Below are positions 43,291 to 52,679 of a stretch of DNA of 64,000 nt, piece after piece; the first letter of the stretch is position 1, and each line of letters starts with the position of its first letter. Origin of the DNA: GCA-002282575 sp964493995. Lineage in GTDB: Bacteria; Pseudomonadota; Gammaproteobacteria; Thiomicrospirales; Thiomicrospiraceae. The notes under the pieces were generated by a model. That model was not told where the DNA came from, ran no database searches, and saw only the letters and a list, made by a program, of their open reading frames with translations. Made by a program: the position numbers and the translations under genes. The stretch covers positions 33,179 through 97,178 of the forward strand of contig CAZBQD010000002.1 of NCBI GenBank assembly GCA_964493995.1. Direction: 5' to 3'.

Positions 43291-46200
43291 TTACTCACTG
43301 ATCATTCTCTCCAACATCACCCCATAAAGCCGTTGAGCTAACTCAGCAAACTCTGGCTGTAATTCATCAAAAGTGGCAAAACAGCGTTGTAATTCCAAGG
43401 ATTCTGCCCGCTCTCCTGCATGGTTGAACCCGCCTTCAAAGGTCTTTCTTGCTTCAGCAAGGGCTTTGCTTTGCAAGGCGGCTAAATCGGCTGTTTCATC
43501 TTTCTGTTTGGCTTGCTGCTGTTGTAAGCTCTGCACATAAGCGATGCCGCTTTTGCAAGCGACCTTAAGCGGTTGTTGCCAGGCTTGTTGATAGCATTCA
43601 ACATAGCCTTGTAAATACAAACGTGCTTCTGTTGGCGCAAGGGGTTGAAAACGAATCATCGCATCCGTTGCCAGAATAACACTGGTCACCGGCTGTGCTA
43701 AGGCATTGGCTAAACAATGTGCTAACCAGGCATCGATGAGTTTGTAGGCTTTAATCACCTTGTCTTTTTGCAGCTCACCGGGCACTAACTGCACCACACA
43801 CTGCTCATTTTGTTCATTGGCATAAAGCAAATCGAGCTGACCCGTTAGGGTCGTATTGGCTAGGGTTAACGACAGGGGTAAAGGTGCTAATCGCTGCGTG
43901 TAAGGGGCGATGACTGTCTGCCAAGTCTGCCACAACTGCTCGCTGGTTTGTTCTAATTGCTGTTGGTGCAGTTGAGCGAAGCCTGCTAAGGGTAAGGTGC
44001 CGCTCAGTTGCCATGGCAGCGCATCGGCTCGACCGGTTGCTAACCAGTGTTCGATTTGTTGTTGATAGTGTTGATGTTGTTGCAGTGGATTGATAGAAAA
44101 TAGCTCATCATCCCGCTCATCTTCTTGTGGTTGTGTCAGTTTAATGCCTAATCGGTGGCGCAATAGCACCCGCTGCGGATGACGCAACACCGCACTCAGC
44201 CGAGACAAGGCGAGCGTGGTGGGTAGGGGTTCGTCGGCAAGGCGCACCTTCGCCCAATCCGGGTCGGTTATGATGTCGTTTTTCTCGCCTAACCAGTCCG
44301 TGGCGTAACTTTGCACTCCTGAATCCGTTTGCACATAGCGCTGTGAAAAAGGTTGTAACGGATGTTGTACCACCGTTAAAGGTGGTGTCCAAAGTTGATG
44401 GCAATAATCGATAAACTGCGAAACCAATATGCTGGGGGCGCGGTGTTGATCGTCACGAATGCTGCGTCCAGTCCAGCTCAGATAGAGTTGTTGCCGCGCC
44501 GATAAAATCGCTTCTAAAAATAAATAGCGGTCATCATAGCGGCGAGACCTGTCCCCCGCTCGCCACTGCCCTGCTAAGGCCATTAAATCAAAGTCTTGTT
44601 TCACTTGTTGACGGGGGTAATCGCGCTCGTTTAACCCAATCAAGCAAATCACTTTGAAGGGAATGGCACGCATTGGCATGAGGGTGGCAAATTGCACCCC
44701 ACCCGATAAAAACGGGCGCTGTAAACTCTGCGCATCATCAATGTTGTCTAGCCATGCTTTAGCAACCACCGACAAAGGCAATTTCTGTTGAAACTGCCCC
44801 AACTCACAAGCCGATAACCAACGATTCAAGCCGCTACGAAATCGCGTCAACCATCGCTGACTAGCAAGATCATGAGACTCATCAAAAAAGAGCTGTAACA
44901 CTTCTTCTAAATAACAGCCCCAGATCGCCGGCGGTAATTCATGACTCAATAAGGCTTGCGCAATCCGAATCGCTTTCAACCATTCAGCTAAAGCACCTAA
45001 TAAATCCGCTGATGATCCGGTTGCAGCGGAGGTTGGTAAAATCGACTGCCATGCCAAGCCTGTCTCTCCACAAGCGTAACCCAGTAGCAATCGATCTAAG
45101 CCAAATAACCAGCTATTAGCATTGATTCCTTGCGGTAACTGGTGGCGTTCGCTTCTGTCGTTGGCATCTAATCCCCAGCGGACGCCGGCTTTTAATAACC
45201 ACTGATGCAGGCTTTCCACATCGGTTTCACTCAGCTGAAATTTGGCTTTAACGGCGTCTAATTCGAACATAGCGTGCCAATCACTCAGGCCAATATCGGC
45301 CGTTGGCAAGGTTAATAACCATTGCAATAATTGCATCATCGGTTCGATGCGTAGGCTGCTGTCGGCAATGGAATAGGGAATGTAGCGCTTGTCTTTAGCG
45401 GAAAGTCGTCCAAATACCGAACTCACTGCAGCGGCAAATTGATCCACATCGGGCATCATCACCATCACATCAGCAGGGGTTAAACTCTCATCGGCATCAA
45501 ACAGCGCCAAGAGATGATCGTGTAACATTTCCACTTCGCGCTGCGATGAATAGCCAGAGCGTAAACAAATGGAATCATCCTGTGCTCTTGCTTCTGGCTC
45601 ATTGGGTGGCGGCGTTAACTGTAAGATATGCCGTTGTAATTCGGCTAGCCGCGTGTTGTCAATCGGTTCGACAAACACATCGACACGCTGAAACCAATGC
45701 TGATGGCTGGGTGTTTCATCAAACTCATTGAGTAACTGCACATAATCCTTGCCCTGTTTGCCCCATGCGGCCAATAAGGGATGAAAACTCGCGTAGTCTT
45801 CCTGCAAAGCCTTAAGCGGCAGGCCTTGTTTAATGGCGTGTCGTTGCGCTTTCATCAGTTGATTTCGACGCCAATAGCGCGCGTCTTGCACATCGCCCCA
45901 ATAATATTGACAAGGATTATTGACAAACAATAATACCTGAGCCACTTTCGCCATCGTCGATAAGGCTTCGAGGGTTTGTTGCGGCAAGCTACTGACACCA
46001 AAAACGACAATGCGCTGCGGCAGCTTCACCGATGACAGCCTTTGCTCTTGCCTCATCTGTTGCACAAATTGATCGTGCACACTGGCACGAGAGCTCAGAG
46101 AAGGTCTTAGACCTTCTATTTCTGTTTCTTGGTTGGTGGAAGGGATCAAATCTATGGATTGCATATCATTATGGTGCAGCCCTTCCCCCAAGCCCCTATC

Positions 46201-46842
46201 CCTTTGTATTTTGGAGAGTTGCCCTAAGTTTTTTTGCCCATTCGTTTCAATATCGCGCTGCAAATCGCGCCATAGAGCCGCTTGCCAGGTATTTTCATGC
46301 AAGGGGCTACTCTCAGCTTGTTGGTTGGTGATCTGATTGAGCCCCTGTGACCAATCAGCAATCCAGTCGGCTCGATAGGTTTGATATTGATCGTATAAAT
46401 CGGCAATTTGCGACGCTAACTGAAAACGTCTTTCCGCGGCTTGTTCATTTTGTGCTAAATAATGTCTTAACGGCTGATAAACTTCGTCATCACTGGCTAA
46501 AATCGGATCTAACAAGCGGTGAATGCGCCAGGTCAGCGGAGCTTTATCAAAAGCCATCTGCTTAGGAACTTGCTGACCGCCTAATACCTGTCGATAAGCG
46601 CGCCACAAAAACTCGCTCGGTAGGTAAAGTTCGACCCCCGCGCTCACGCCCAGTTGCTGTGCCATCGACTGCACCAACCATTGTTTCATGCCATTGCTTT
46701 GTACCAGTAGCACTTCGGGCGTTAAGGGCGGAAGCGGATGCGCTTGCAACCAAGACAACATGACATCGCGCAGGTCTTCCATGCGATTACCATGCACGAT
46801 CACCAAACCCGGTGTTAAACGTGAAGCTGCAGAGGGGTTCAT
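43291..46842 (-). CDS. recC: exodeoxyribonuclease V gamma chain RecC with a repeat-derived insert
   Basis: The 1183-residue RecC-like subunit recognises Chi and splits DNA strands in RecBCD. Conserved segments include the opening VHGNRMEDL, LVQSNGMKQWL, VFGVSSLPQQ, LLFVNNPCQYYWGD and LLASWGKQGKDY. It is about 60 residues longer than E. coli RecC (1122). Most of the difference is residues 204-250, a low-complexity run with RGLGEG and DLIPST motifs that interrupts the segment matching WKALVEYTHQLGQ...RANLYQRF in E. coli. That run is related to an intergenic repeat near 30.9 kb. Its start overlaps the preceding stop by 4 bp. Confidence 0.93.
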   Translation of the reverse strand: MNPSAASRLTPGLVIVHGNRMEDLRDVMLSWLQAHPLPPLTPEVLLVQSNGMKQWLVQSMAQQLGVSAGVELYLPSEFLWRAYRQVLGGQQVPKQMAFDKAPLTWRIHRLLDPILASDDEVYQPLRHYLAQNEQAAERRFQLASQIADLYDQYQTYRADWIADWSQGLNQITNQQAESSPLHENTWQAALWRDLQRDIETNGQKNLGQLSKIQRDRGLGEGLHHNDMQSIDLIPSTNQETEIEGLRPSLSSRASVHDQFVQQMRQEQRLSSVKLPQRIVVFGVSSLPQQTLEALSTMAKVAQVLLFVNNPCQYYWGDVQDARYWRRNQLMKAQRHAIKQGLPLKALQEDYASFHPLLAAWGKQGKDYVQLLNEFDETPSHQHWFQRVDVFVEPIDNTRLAELQRHILQLTPPPNEPEARAQDDSICLRSGYSSQREVEMLHDHLLALFDADESLTPADVMVMMPDVDQFAAAVSSVFGRLSAKDKRYIPYSIADSSLRIEPMMQLLQWLLTLPTADIGLSDWHAMFELDAVKAKFQLSETDVESLHQWLLKAGVRWGLDANDRSERHQLPQGINANSWLFGLDRLLLGYACGETGLAWQSILPTSAATGSSADLLGALAEWLKAIRIAQALLSHELPPAIWGCYLEEVLQLFFDESHDLASQRWLTRFRSGLNRWLSACELGQFQQKLPLSVVAKAWLDNIDDAQSLQRPFLSGGVQFATLMPMRAIPFKVICLIGLNERDYPRQQVKQDFDLMALAGQWRAGDRSRRYDDRYLFLEAILSARQQLYLSWTGRSIRDDQHRAPSILVSQFIDYCHQLWTPPLTVVQHPLQPFSQRYVQTDSGVQSYATDWLGEKNDIITDPDWAKVRLADEPLPTTLALSRLSAVLRHPQRVLLRHRLGIKLTQPQEDERDDELFSINPLQQHQHYQQQIEHWLATGRADALPWQLSGTLPLAGFAQLHQQQLEQTSEQLWQTWQTVIAPYTQRLAPLPLSLTLANTTLTGQLDLLYANEQNEQCVVQLVPGELQKDKVIKAYKLIDAWLAHCLANALAQPVTSVILATDAMIRFQPLAPTEARLYLQGYVECYQQAWQQPLKVACKSGIAYVQSLQQQQAKQKDETADLAALQSKALAEARKTFEGGFNHAGERAESLELQRCFATFDELQPEFAELAQRLYGVMLERMISE
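46093..46233. repeat. recC: in-frame dispersed repeat inside recC
   Basis: About 141 bp (47 codons) have no counterpart in E. coli RecC. The block contains a 9-1-9 palindrome, AGAAGGTCTTAGACCTTCT (46099-46117), then GGTGGAAGGGATCAAATC and the C-rich CCCTTCCCCCAAGCCCC. The last two parts match the repeat upstream of slt in the same order. It keeps the recC frame open. Confidence 0.78.
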
Positions 46843-49550
46843 TGAAACTCTGCAATAACGATTTGATTGCGTCCCGACGCTTTCGCTTGATAGAGCAAAT
46901 CATCCACCTGACGATAGAGCGCATCCCAGTTAACGGCATCATCATGCGGCCAACAACAGGCCCCCATGGAAATCGACAAATAACCCAAAGGAGCCAGTCG
47001 ATTTTCAATTTTAGCGTCGAGAATCTGTTTTCTCAGGTTTTCTAGGTGTTGATAAAAGGATTCAACATCTTTTGTGAAGGCAATGAGCATAAACTCCTCA
47101 CCCCCCAAACGGAAAGCTAGCGTGCTTTCTAAATCAGTCGCTTGGCTACAACAATTTTTTAGGCAATCGGCTATTTGTTGCAATACTCGATCACCCACCA
47201 CATGACCATAGGTATCGTTAATCAGCTTAAAGAAATCGATATCGATCGAGGCCATACACAAATGCTTACCCGAACCCTGATAGTGCTGATAAAGACTCGG
47301 CAAGGCTTGATTGAAGTAATGACGGTTGTAAAGCTTGGTTAACTCATCGGTGTTTGACAGCTCTTCAATGCGTTTTTTATCGGTAATATCGACGCGTGTT
47401 GCCCAAACGTGGGTCATGTTGCCAAATAAATTAGCTTGAGGTGTTAGGGTTAATTTGACCCAGTAGGCTTCACCATCACAGCGCCTGCCTTGCACCTCAC
47501 CCACCCAGGTTTGTCCTGCCAGTAATTGCTGTTTAATGGCAGCGATCTCTTGTTGGGAGACTTGGTTACCCGCGAACTCACTAAAACGGCGACCGATTAA
47601 ATCGTCGGCATCACAGCCGCGCAATCGCGCATAAGACTGACTAACCCAAACCACTCGCTCTGTTGCTAGGTCGATTTTCGAAGCCAAATTCAGCTCATTG
47701 ACCTGAGTAATATATTGCTGAAAGCGATTACGCTGATAACGATAGACCAGCAAAATACTGAATAAAATGACCAATACGGCCAATACATAACCACTCAGTT
47801 GCCATAATTGTTGTTGATCCAATCTTTTAACCAGCTCAATATGAATCCAACGATCATAAATGGCTCGTTTTTCTTCTTCAGACACACTGGCCAGCGCTTT
47901 TTGCATAATCGAAAACAAAATGGGGTCTGACTGATGCACACCAAAAGCCAACTCAAAACGCTGGTTAGACTCACCAACAAACGACAATCCCGTCAAACCA
48001 TACTGCCGCATCGCATAATTAGCGGCTCCTAAATTTTCGGCATAAGCCAATGCCTTTCCTGACATGACGGCTGTCAAACCTTCTTTCACCGAATCGACAA
48101 TCACTAACTGCACATTTGGAAAGTTATTCTTAAAATGCTCATGGGCAAAATAACCTCGAATGACTGCGACTTTCTTGCCGTTAAGTTGTTGAAAATCATC
48201 AATGTAATTAACGTCGTTTTTCGCCACCAACATCATCGGAAAAGACAAGTAAGGATCGGTAAAGTGCATATATTTTTGGCGTTCAGGGGTGCGCGTTGCT
48301 CCTGAAAACAGGGTTAATTTGCCTTCGCTGGCTAATTTGAGAACCTCATTCCAAGGAAGTTGCTTTTCGGGGATGAACTTAACACCGAGTTTTTGTTCGA
48401 AAATCTCAAAATATTCGGCGGTCAAACCTCGATAATTACCCTCCTCATCAATAAATTCAAAGGGCGCCCAGTCGATATCATTCGCTAATTTTATCGTTGG
48501 ATGTTTTGCCAGATAGTCCAACTCAGAGGCGCTTAAACTAACCTTTCCTTTCGTTATTCCCATGAAACTTTCCGGATCGAAAGCATCGAATTGAGCTTGA
48601 TTGATTAAACCGATTTCTTTGAGCTCCACCGCGGTATCTTTAAGACGCGCTGATTCGACCACGCCAATGGGGCGAGACCCGACACTGACATAGGGTTTCA
48701 AGGCTTTTGCTTCATACATCAAGGCACGATGTGATTTAGGCACACTGTAATGAGTGAGCATGAAATCAATCACCGTTTCAGGGTTTTCTATGGCAAATTG
48801 CCACCCCTTTATGGTTGCTTCACGAAACGCTGCCACAACCGCTGGGTGTGCATTAGCATAGGCTTTAGTGGTGTATACCAAGTCTTCGGCACTATTCACC
48901 CCGTAAAGTTTGGGATCAACAATGTGATAAGGCACACCTAATTCTTGTAACTGAAAAGGCTCATTGCTAACGTAAGCACCATAAAAATCGACATGATGAT
49001 TGATAAACTCGGCTAAATGAGTATTGGCATAGCGTCGCTGCACCGCCTGTTTGTTTTGTTTGCTGGCCTTATTCAATAACGAGAGTACCTGCATACTATC
49101 GCTATACATGCCCGTTTTGCCAGCCAATTCTGACAAATCAGCAATGGGTTCGTGCGTTAACAGCACCATTGGAGAATGCTGAAATGAAGCCAACACCAAT
49201 TGAATGGGCGCGCCTTTAATGTAATCGGCGATAACGCTGGAGTAGCCAATACCAAATTGTGCCCTACCTTCCAGCACTTCGGACAGCACATTTTTTTCCA
49301 CTTGAAAAGGATGCAAGTGTACGTCAAGCCCAGCTTGCTGGTAATAGCCTTGCTGTAAGGCGGCATAAAACCCACCAAATTGATATTGATGATGCCAATT
49401 CAGCTGCACATGAATAGGCGTTAACCCTTTGTCAGTCGGCAAGTTTTGCGCATAAACGAGTGTTGAAGACAGCACAGCCAACCCCACCAGTAACATGAGA
49501 CTTCTGAGAGCAAGGAGAAAGGTATTGATTTGGGGAACTAAAACAAACAT
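46839..49550 (-). CDS. two binding-protein domains + PAS + GGDEF receptor cyclase
   Basis: This 903-residue protein starts with a signal/anchor helix (about 12-34). It is followed by an NMT1/THI5-like binding domain (about 45-330, IHVQLNWHHQYQFGGFYAA), a second SBP_bac_3-like domain (about 350-590, IKLANDIDWAPFEFI), a membrane helix (about 605-625), a PAS domain (about 645-735) and a GGDEF domain with GGEEF at 816-820. The cyclase site looks active. It probably makes c-di-GMP in response to two periplasmic ligands, perhaps a pyrimidine-like compound and an amino acid. Its stop overlaps the recC start by 4 bp, so it leads the recCBD operon. Confidence 0.88.
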   Translation of the reverse strand: MFVLVPQINTFLLALRSLMLLVGLAVLSSTLVYAQNLPTDKGLTPIHVQLNWHHQYQFGGFYAALQQGYYQQAGLDVHLHPFQVEKNVLSEVLEGRAQFGIGYSSVIADYIKGAPIQLVLASFQHSPMVLLTHEPIADLSELAGKTGMYSDSMQVLSLLNKASKQNKQAVQRRYANTHLAEFINHHVDFYGAYVSNEPFQLQELGVPYHIVDPKLYGVNSAEDLVYTTKAYANAHPAVVAAFREATIKGWQFAIENPETVIDFMLTHYSVPKSHRALMYEAKALKPYVSVGSRPIGVVESARLKDTAVELKEIGLINQAQFDAFDPESFMGITKGKVSLSASELDYLAKHPTIKLANDIDWAPFEFIDEEGNYRGLTAEYFEIFEQKLGVKFIPEKQLPWNEVLKLASEGKLTLFSGATRTPERQKYMHFTDPYLSFPMMLVAKNDVNYIDDFQQLNGKKVAVIRGYFAHEHFKNNFPNVQLVIVDSVKEGLTAVMSGKALAYAENLGAANYAMRQYGLTGLSFVGESNQRFELAFGVHQSDPILFSIMQKALASVSEEEKRAIYDRWIHIELVKRLDQQQLWQLSGYVLAVLVILFSILLVYRYQRNRFQQYITQVNELNLASKIDLATERVVWVSQSYARLRGCDADDLIGRRFSEFAGNQVSQQEIAAIKQQLLAGQTWVGEVQGRRCDGEAYWVKLTLTPQANLFGNMTHVWATRVDITDKKRIEELSNTDELTKLYNRHYFNQALPSLYQHYQGSGKHLCMASIDIDFFKLINDTYGHVVGDRVLQQIADCLKNCCSQATDLESTLAFRLGGEEFMLIAFTKDVESFYQHLENLRKQILDAKIENRLAPLGYLSISMGACCWPHDDAVNWDALYRQVDDLLYQAKASGRNQIVIAEFQ

Positions 49551-49584
49551 GAAGCTACTTTACGGACTGTTTTAACTGCCTTCG

Positions 49585-49593
49585 ATTATAACA
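49585..49593 (-). promoter_or_regulatory. candidate extended -10 promoter of the receptor-recCBD operon
   Basis: The minus strand reads TTGTTATAAT, an extended -10 (TG-n-TATAAT), about 35 bp before the receptor-cyclase ATG and 27 bp or more inside the gap after tamB. No clear -35 is needed for extended -10 promoters, and none was found. Confidence 0.45.
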
Positions 49594-49616
49594 ATATTTG
49601 TCCATCTTAGTGGGAG

Positions 49617-52600
49617 TTAATCCCCTTCAAAACGGTAAAAGATATCACCGCCTGAATATTGACCTGTTTGCACTTCCACAGAAAATAATCGATTAATGCG
49701 ATATTCGGTAATGAAACGCGCGCCATATTCAAATGCGCCTACCACATAGCGGACATACAAATCGGGGGTTAGGCGTTTACCCAAAGAAAGACCGGTATTT
49801 TTCTCGCCTTTGATATTGGTTAACCCCAAGTCTAACCCTGCTTCCTGTCCCAGTCGCTGCAATAAGGGATCATCATCACTTTCGGTAGCCAGTTTAGTCG
49901 CTAGCACAGCGGCATCGGTAGCGGTCATATCACGCGTTTTTTTGCCCAGAACCAACAGACTTAAGGCATCGGTGTCGGGCATCGTGGGTCGAGAAAACAC
50001 TTTCAAACGTGGCTTAGCTAGGCTACCGGTTACGGTGACCCCCACCGTTTCATCGAGCACCTTACGCGAGGCGACCACATTCAAACCGGGATTGTCGCTG
50101 ACACCATTAAATAAAATGCGACCCTGTTCAATGGTTAAGTCTTGTTGGTAAGCCTTAAACTGGCCATTTTTCGTATTCACTTCGCCTTGAAACAACAAAT
50201 TCCCCAAGCGTGAACGGGTAATTTCTAATTGTCCTGTCAAGCCGGCACTTAAACCCGAACCGGATAGGCTAATATCATCCCCTAACAGCACGCGCATATG
50301 TGGCACCAGTTTCATTTTAGCGCTGTTATTTTCTTCACCCACGATAACCACATCGTCAGATAGGCCAACGCCCTTGCTACCGACGCTTTGCGCCCTGAGT
50401 CGGGCTTTGGGTACAATCAACTGACCTAAAATATCTACCTGTTCTGGCACCGCACTGAGTTGAATATTGGGCGACAACCAAATATCCGCTTGGGGTGTTT
50501 TGGCAATGAGTAGATTCTGCCCCTGAAGGGTTAAATCCATATTCCATTTCGACCAGTTTGCGACGCTTCCCCAGCCTTTCAAACTAGCCTGTCCTTCACC
50601 CGCTAAGAGTTGCCCATCGATACTGACCGAGCCGGTAGGTTTAATATCCAAAAACAGTTGAGGTAAGCGAAACTCGACACCGGTCACTATGGGCGTCAGC
50701 TTAACCGAAGCCAAAGCCAGTTGTGCCGAAAGCTGGGGTTGGTTAAGCCTACCTGCAAGGGCAAAATGGCTGGTGAGGCGTCCCGCTAATCCTGTGATGT
50801 CGGGCAAAAGCCCTTGCGCAATCGATAAGGATTCAACCCTTAACTGACCTTGCACGTCCAGATTATCCCACGCCCCCCAAGTATGGCGTGAACGGGCTTC
50901 TAAACTCACCCCTTGCCGAAAGCGAGCATTCAATTCAGTGCTCATCTGCTCATTATTCAATTCGGCTGTTAGGTTAATCCCATCGTAAGCAAAAGACTGA
51001 ACCCCACTGAGGGTGGCATAATTAAGCTGACTCGCCGGCAAGGATAGTGTCAACCTACCTTGTCGCGTCGAACCCAGTTGACGGAACTGGGCGTGGGCTT
51101 GTGCTTTTCCCGGCAACTTAAGCGTTTTGGGTAACCAAGGCTGAAAACGCGATAACCAAAGCTCATCCAGCTTTGCGCTGACTTGGGTGCCCTGCTTTTG
51201 CGACCAACTGGCTTGCGTAACACAGGCTTGCGTACTCAGCTGTTGTAAGCAAAGCGGAGACTGCAATGACACCGATGTCGCTGATGCCGATAGTCGTGCA
51301 GCCGCTGTTTGTTGCCATAACCCTGCATCGGCTTGAATGAGTTGTAACTGCTCTAATCGTCCCGTCCACTGCTGTTGCTCATCGAGTCCACCCACCAGTC
51401 GGCTCGATAAAGACGCACCGCCAGCCACAGCCGACAGGCTCAGTTGATGTTTTGCCAGTGCGCCTTGCCAGCGCATGGTGACTCGACTGTCTTTGCCCAC
51501 ATCGGATAAGCCCTTTGCTTCTAATTGTGCCGAAAGTTGCTGAGTTTCTCCCTTGGCTTGTAACGACAACTGCGACAGTTGATGCGTTTTCCAGGCTAAG
51601 CCCTGCGCTTGCAGATTCACCTCTCCTTGCGGAGCTTGCCAGTCGCCCCGCAACTTGCCTTGTGCTTGAATTTTTCCCGCTAAGGGCAATAGGCTCTTGA
51701 AATGACTCAAATTGACTGCATCAATGAATAATGATAGGTCCGGCTGCGGAAAGAACTGACCGCGCATCACCAAGGTGTTTTGGTAGGCATCGATGCGGGC
51801 AATGGCGGTTAACTGAGGTTCAGCCGACCAGTGAGCCTGAACATCGGCTAAGCTGATCTTACCCAGCGGTGTGACCAAGGTTAACTCAGGGCTACAGACT
51901 TGCTCACGAGTTAACCAAATATCACCCTGTGCTAGCACCAAACCCAGTTGCGTCACATCGGCTTGCGTTTCAAGATGGGCAACGAGCGCTTGCGCATCAC
52001 CGGTTATCATCAGCGATGATTTGGCTTCTGCCCAATCGTCCAGCATAGCATCCGATTCGATACCCAGTTGATAAGTATGGGGCGAAACCAAGCCGACCCT
52101 ACCCGACAAACTGGCCAATACCGGCATGGGTGTTTGCATTGACACAGAAAAGTGTTTAATGTTCAGTTGGTTAGACTGAATATCTAAAGAAGTCGCCACA
52201 TCACTCAATTCAATTAATTGTGAGTTGGCTAAAAAAAGACTGAGCTGATGCACCCTAAGCTGACCTAGTTGCACCACGATGGGTAGCATCACATCGGGCA
52301 ATTCCAGACTGCGCCAATCGAAATCGGCTGTTTCAGGAGATGGCTTAGCGTAGGGCAAATCGATTGCCACACGCCCCAAGCTCACCTGCGCGATATGAAC
52401 CGACTCCGACTGCCAGAGATCTTGCCAACGCCAGCGCACAAAGCCATCCTCGATAATGAGTACGACATCATCCTGTTTAACCATTAGCTGAGAAAAGGCT
52501 AATCCATCCCAAATGTTGCCGCTAATGCGTGCCACAGTCACCATCGGAAACTGTTGCACCAGCTGAGTCACCGCCCAAGCACTGATGGTGGGATGCTTAA

Positions 52601-52679
52601 TCAACGCCCACAAGCCGAGCGAAAGTGTTAGCAGCAATATGAGTAAGGCAAAGCCCAATCGAGTAAACCAGCGCATCAA
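49617..52679 (-). CDS. tamB: translocation and assembly module subunit TamB
   Basis: The 1020-residue protein has one N-terminal membrane helix (about 8-28) and then a very long beta-rich, groove-forming region typical of AsmA/TamB proteins. It ends in the TamB/DUF490 C-terminal domain, with VTGSLAKPRLKVFSRPTMPDTDALSLLVLGK near residue 925 given here in part as RPTMPDTDALS. It spans the periplasm and works with TamA in outer-membrane biogenesis and probably lipid transport. It is shorter than E. coli TamB (1259). Its start overlaps the tamA stop by 4 bp. Confidence 0.92.
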   Translation of the reverse strand: MMRWFTRLGFALLILLLTLSLGLWALIKHPTISAWAVTQLVQQFPMVTVARISGNIWDGLAFSQLMVKQDDVVLIIEDGFVRWRWQDLWQSESVHIAQVSLGRVAIDLPYAKPSPETADFDWRSLELPDVMLPIVVQLGQLRVHQLSLFLANSQLIELSDVATSLDIQSNQLNIKHFSVSMQTPMPVLASLSGRVGLVSPHTYQLGIESDAMLDDWAEAKSSLMITGDAQALVAHLETQADVTQLGLVLAQGDIWLTREQVCSPELTLVTPLGKISLADVQAHWSAEPQLTAIARIDAYQNTLVMRGQFFPQPDLSLFIDAVNLSHFKSLLPLAGKIQAQGKLRGDWQAPQGEVNLQAQGLAWKTHQLSQLSLQAKGETQQLSAQLEAKGLSDVGKDSRVTMRWQGALAKHQLSLSAVAGGASLSSRLVGGLDEQQQWTGRLEQLQLIQADAGLWQQTAAARLSASATSVSLQSPLCLQQLSTQACVTQASWSQKQGTQVSAKLDELWLSRFQPWLPKTLKLPGKAQAHAQFRQLGSTRQGRLTLSLPASQLNYATLSGVQSFAYDGINLTAELNNEQMSTELNARFRQGVSLEARSRHTWGAWDNLDVQGQLRVESLSIAQGLLPDITGLAGRLTSHFALAGRLNQPQLSAQLALASVKLTPIVTGVEFRLPQLFLDIKPTGSVSIDGQLLAGEGQASLKGWGSVANWSKWNMDLTLQGQNLLIAKTPQADIWLSPNIQLSAVPEQVDILGQLIVPKARLRAQSVGSKGVGLSDDVVIVGEENNSAKMKLVPHMRVLLGDDISLSGSGLSAGLTGQLEITRSRLGNLLFQGEVNTKNGQFKAYQQDLTIEQGRILFNGVSDNPGLNVVASRKVLDETVGVTVTGSLAKPRLKVFSRPTMPDTDALSLLVLGKKTRDMTATDAAVLATKLATESDDDPLLQRLGQEAGLDLGLTNIKGEKNTGLSLGKRLTPDLYVRYVVGAFEYGARFITEYRINRLFSVEVQTGQYSGGDIFYRFEGD

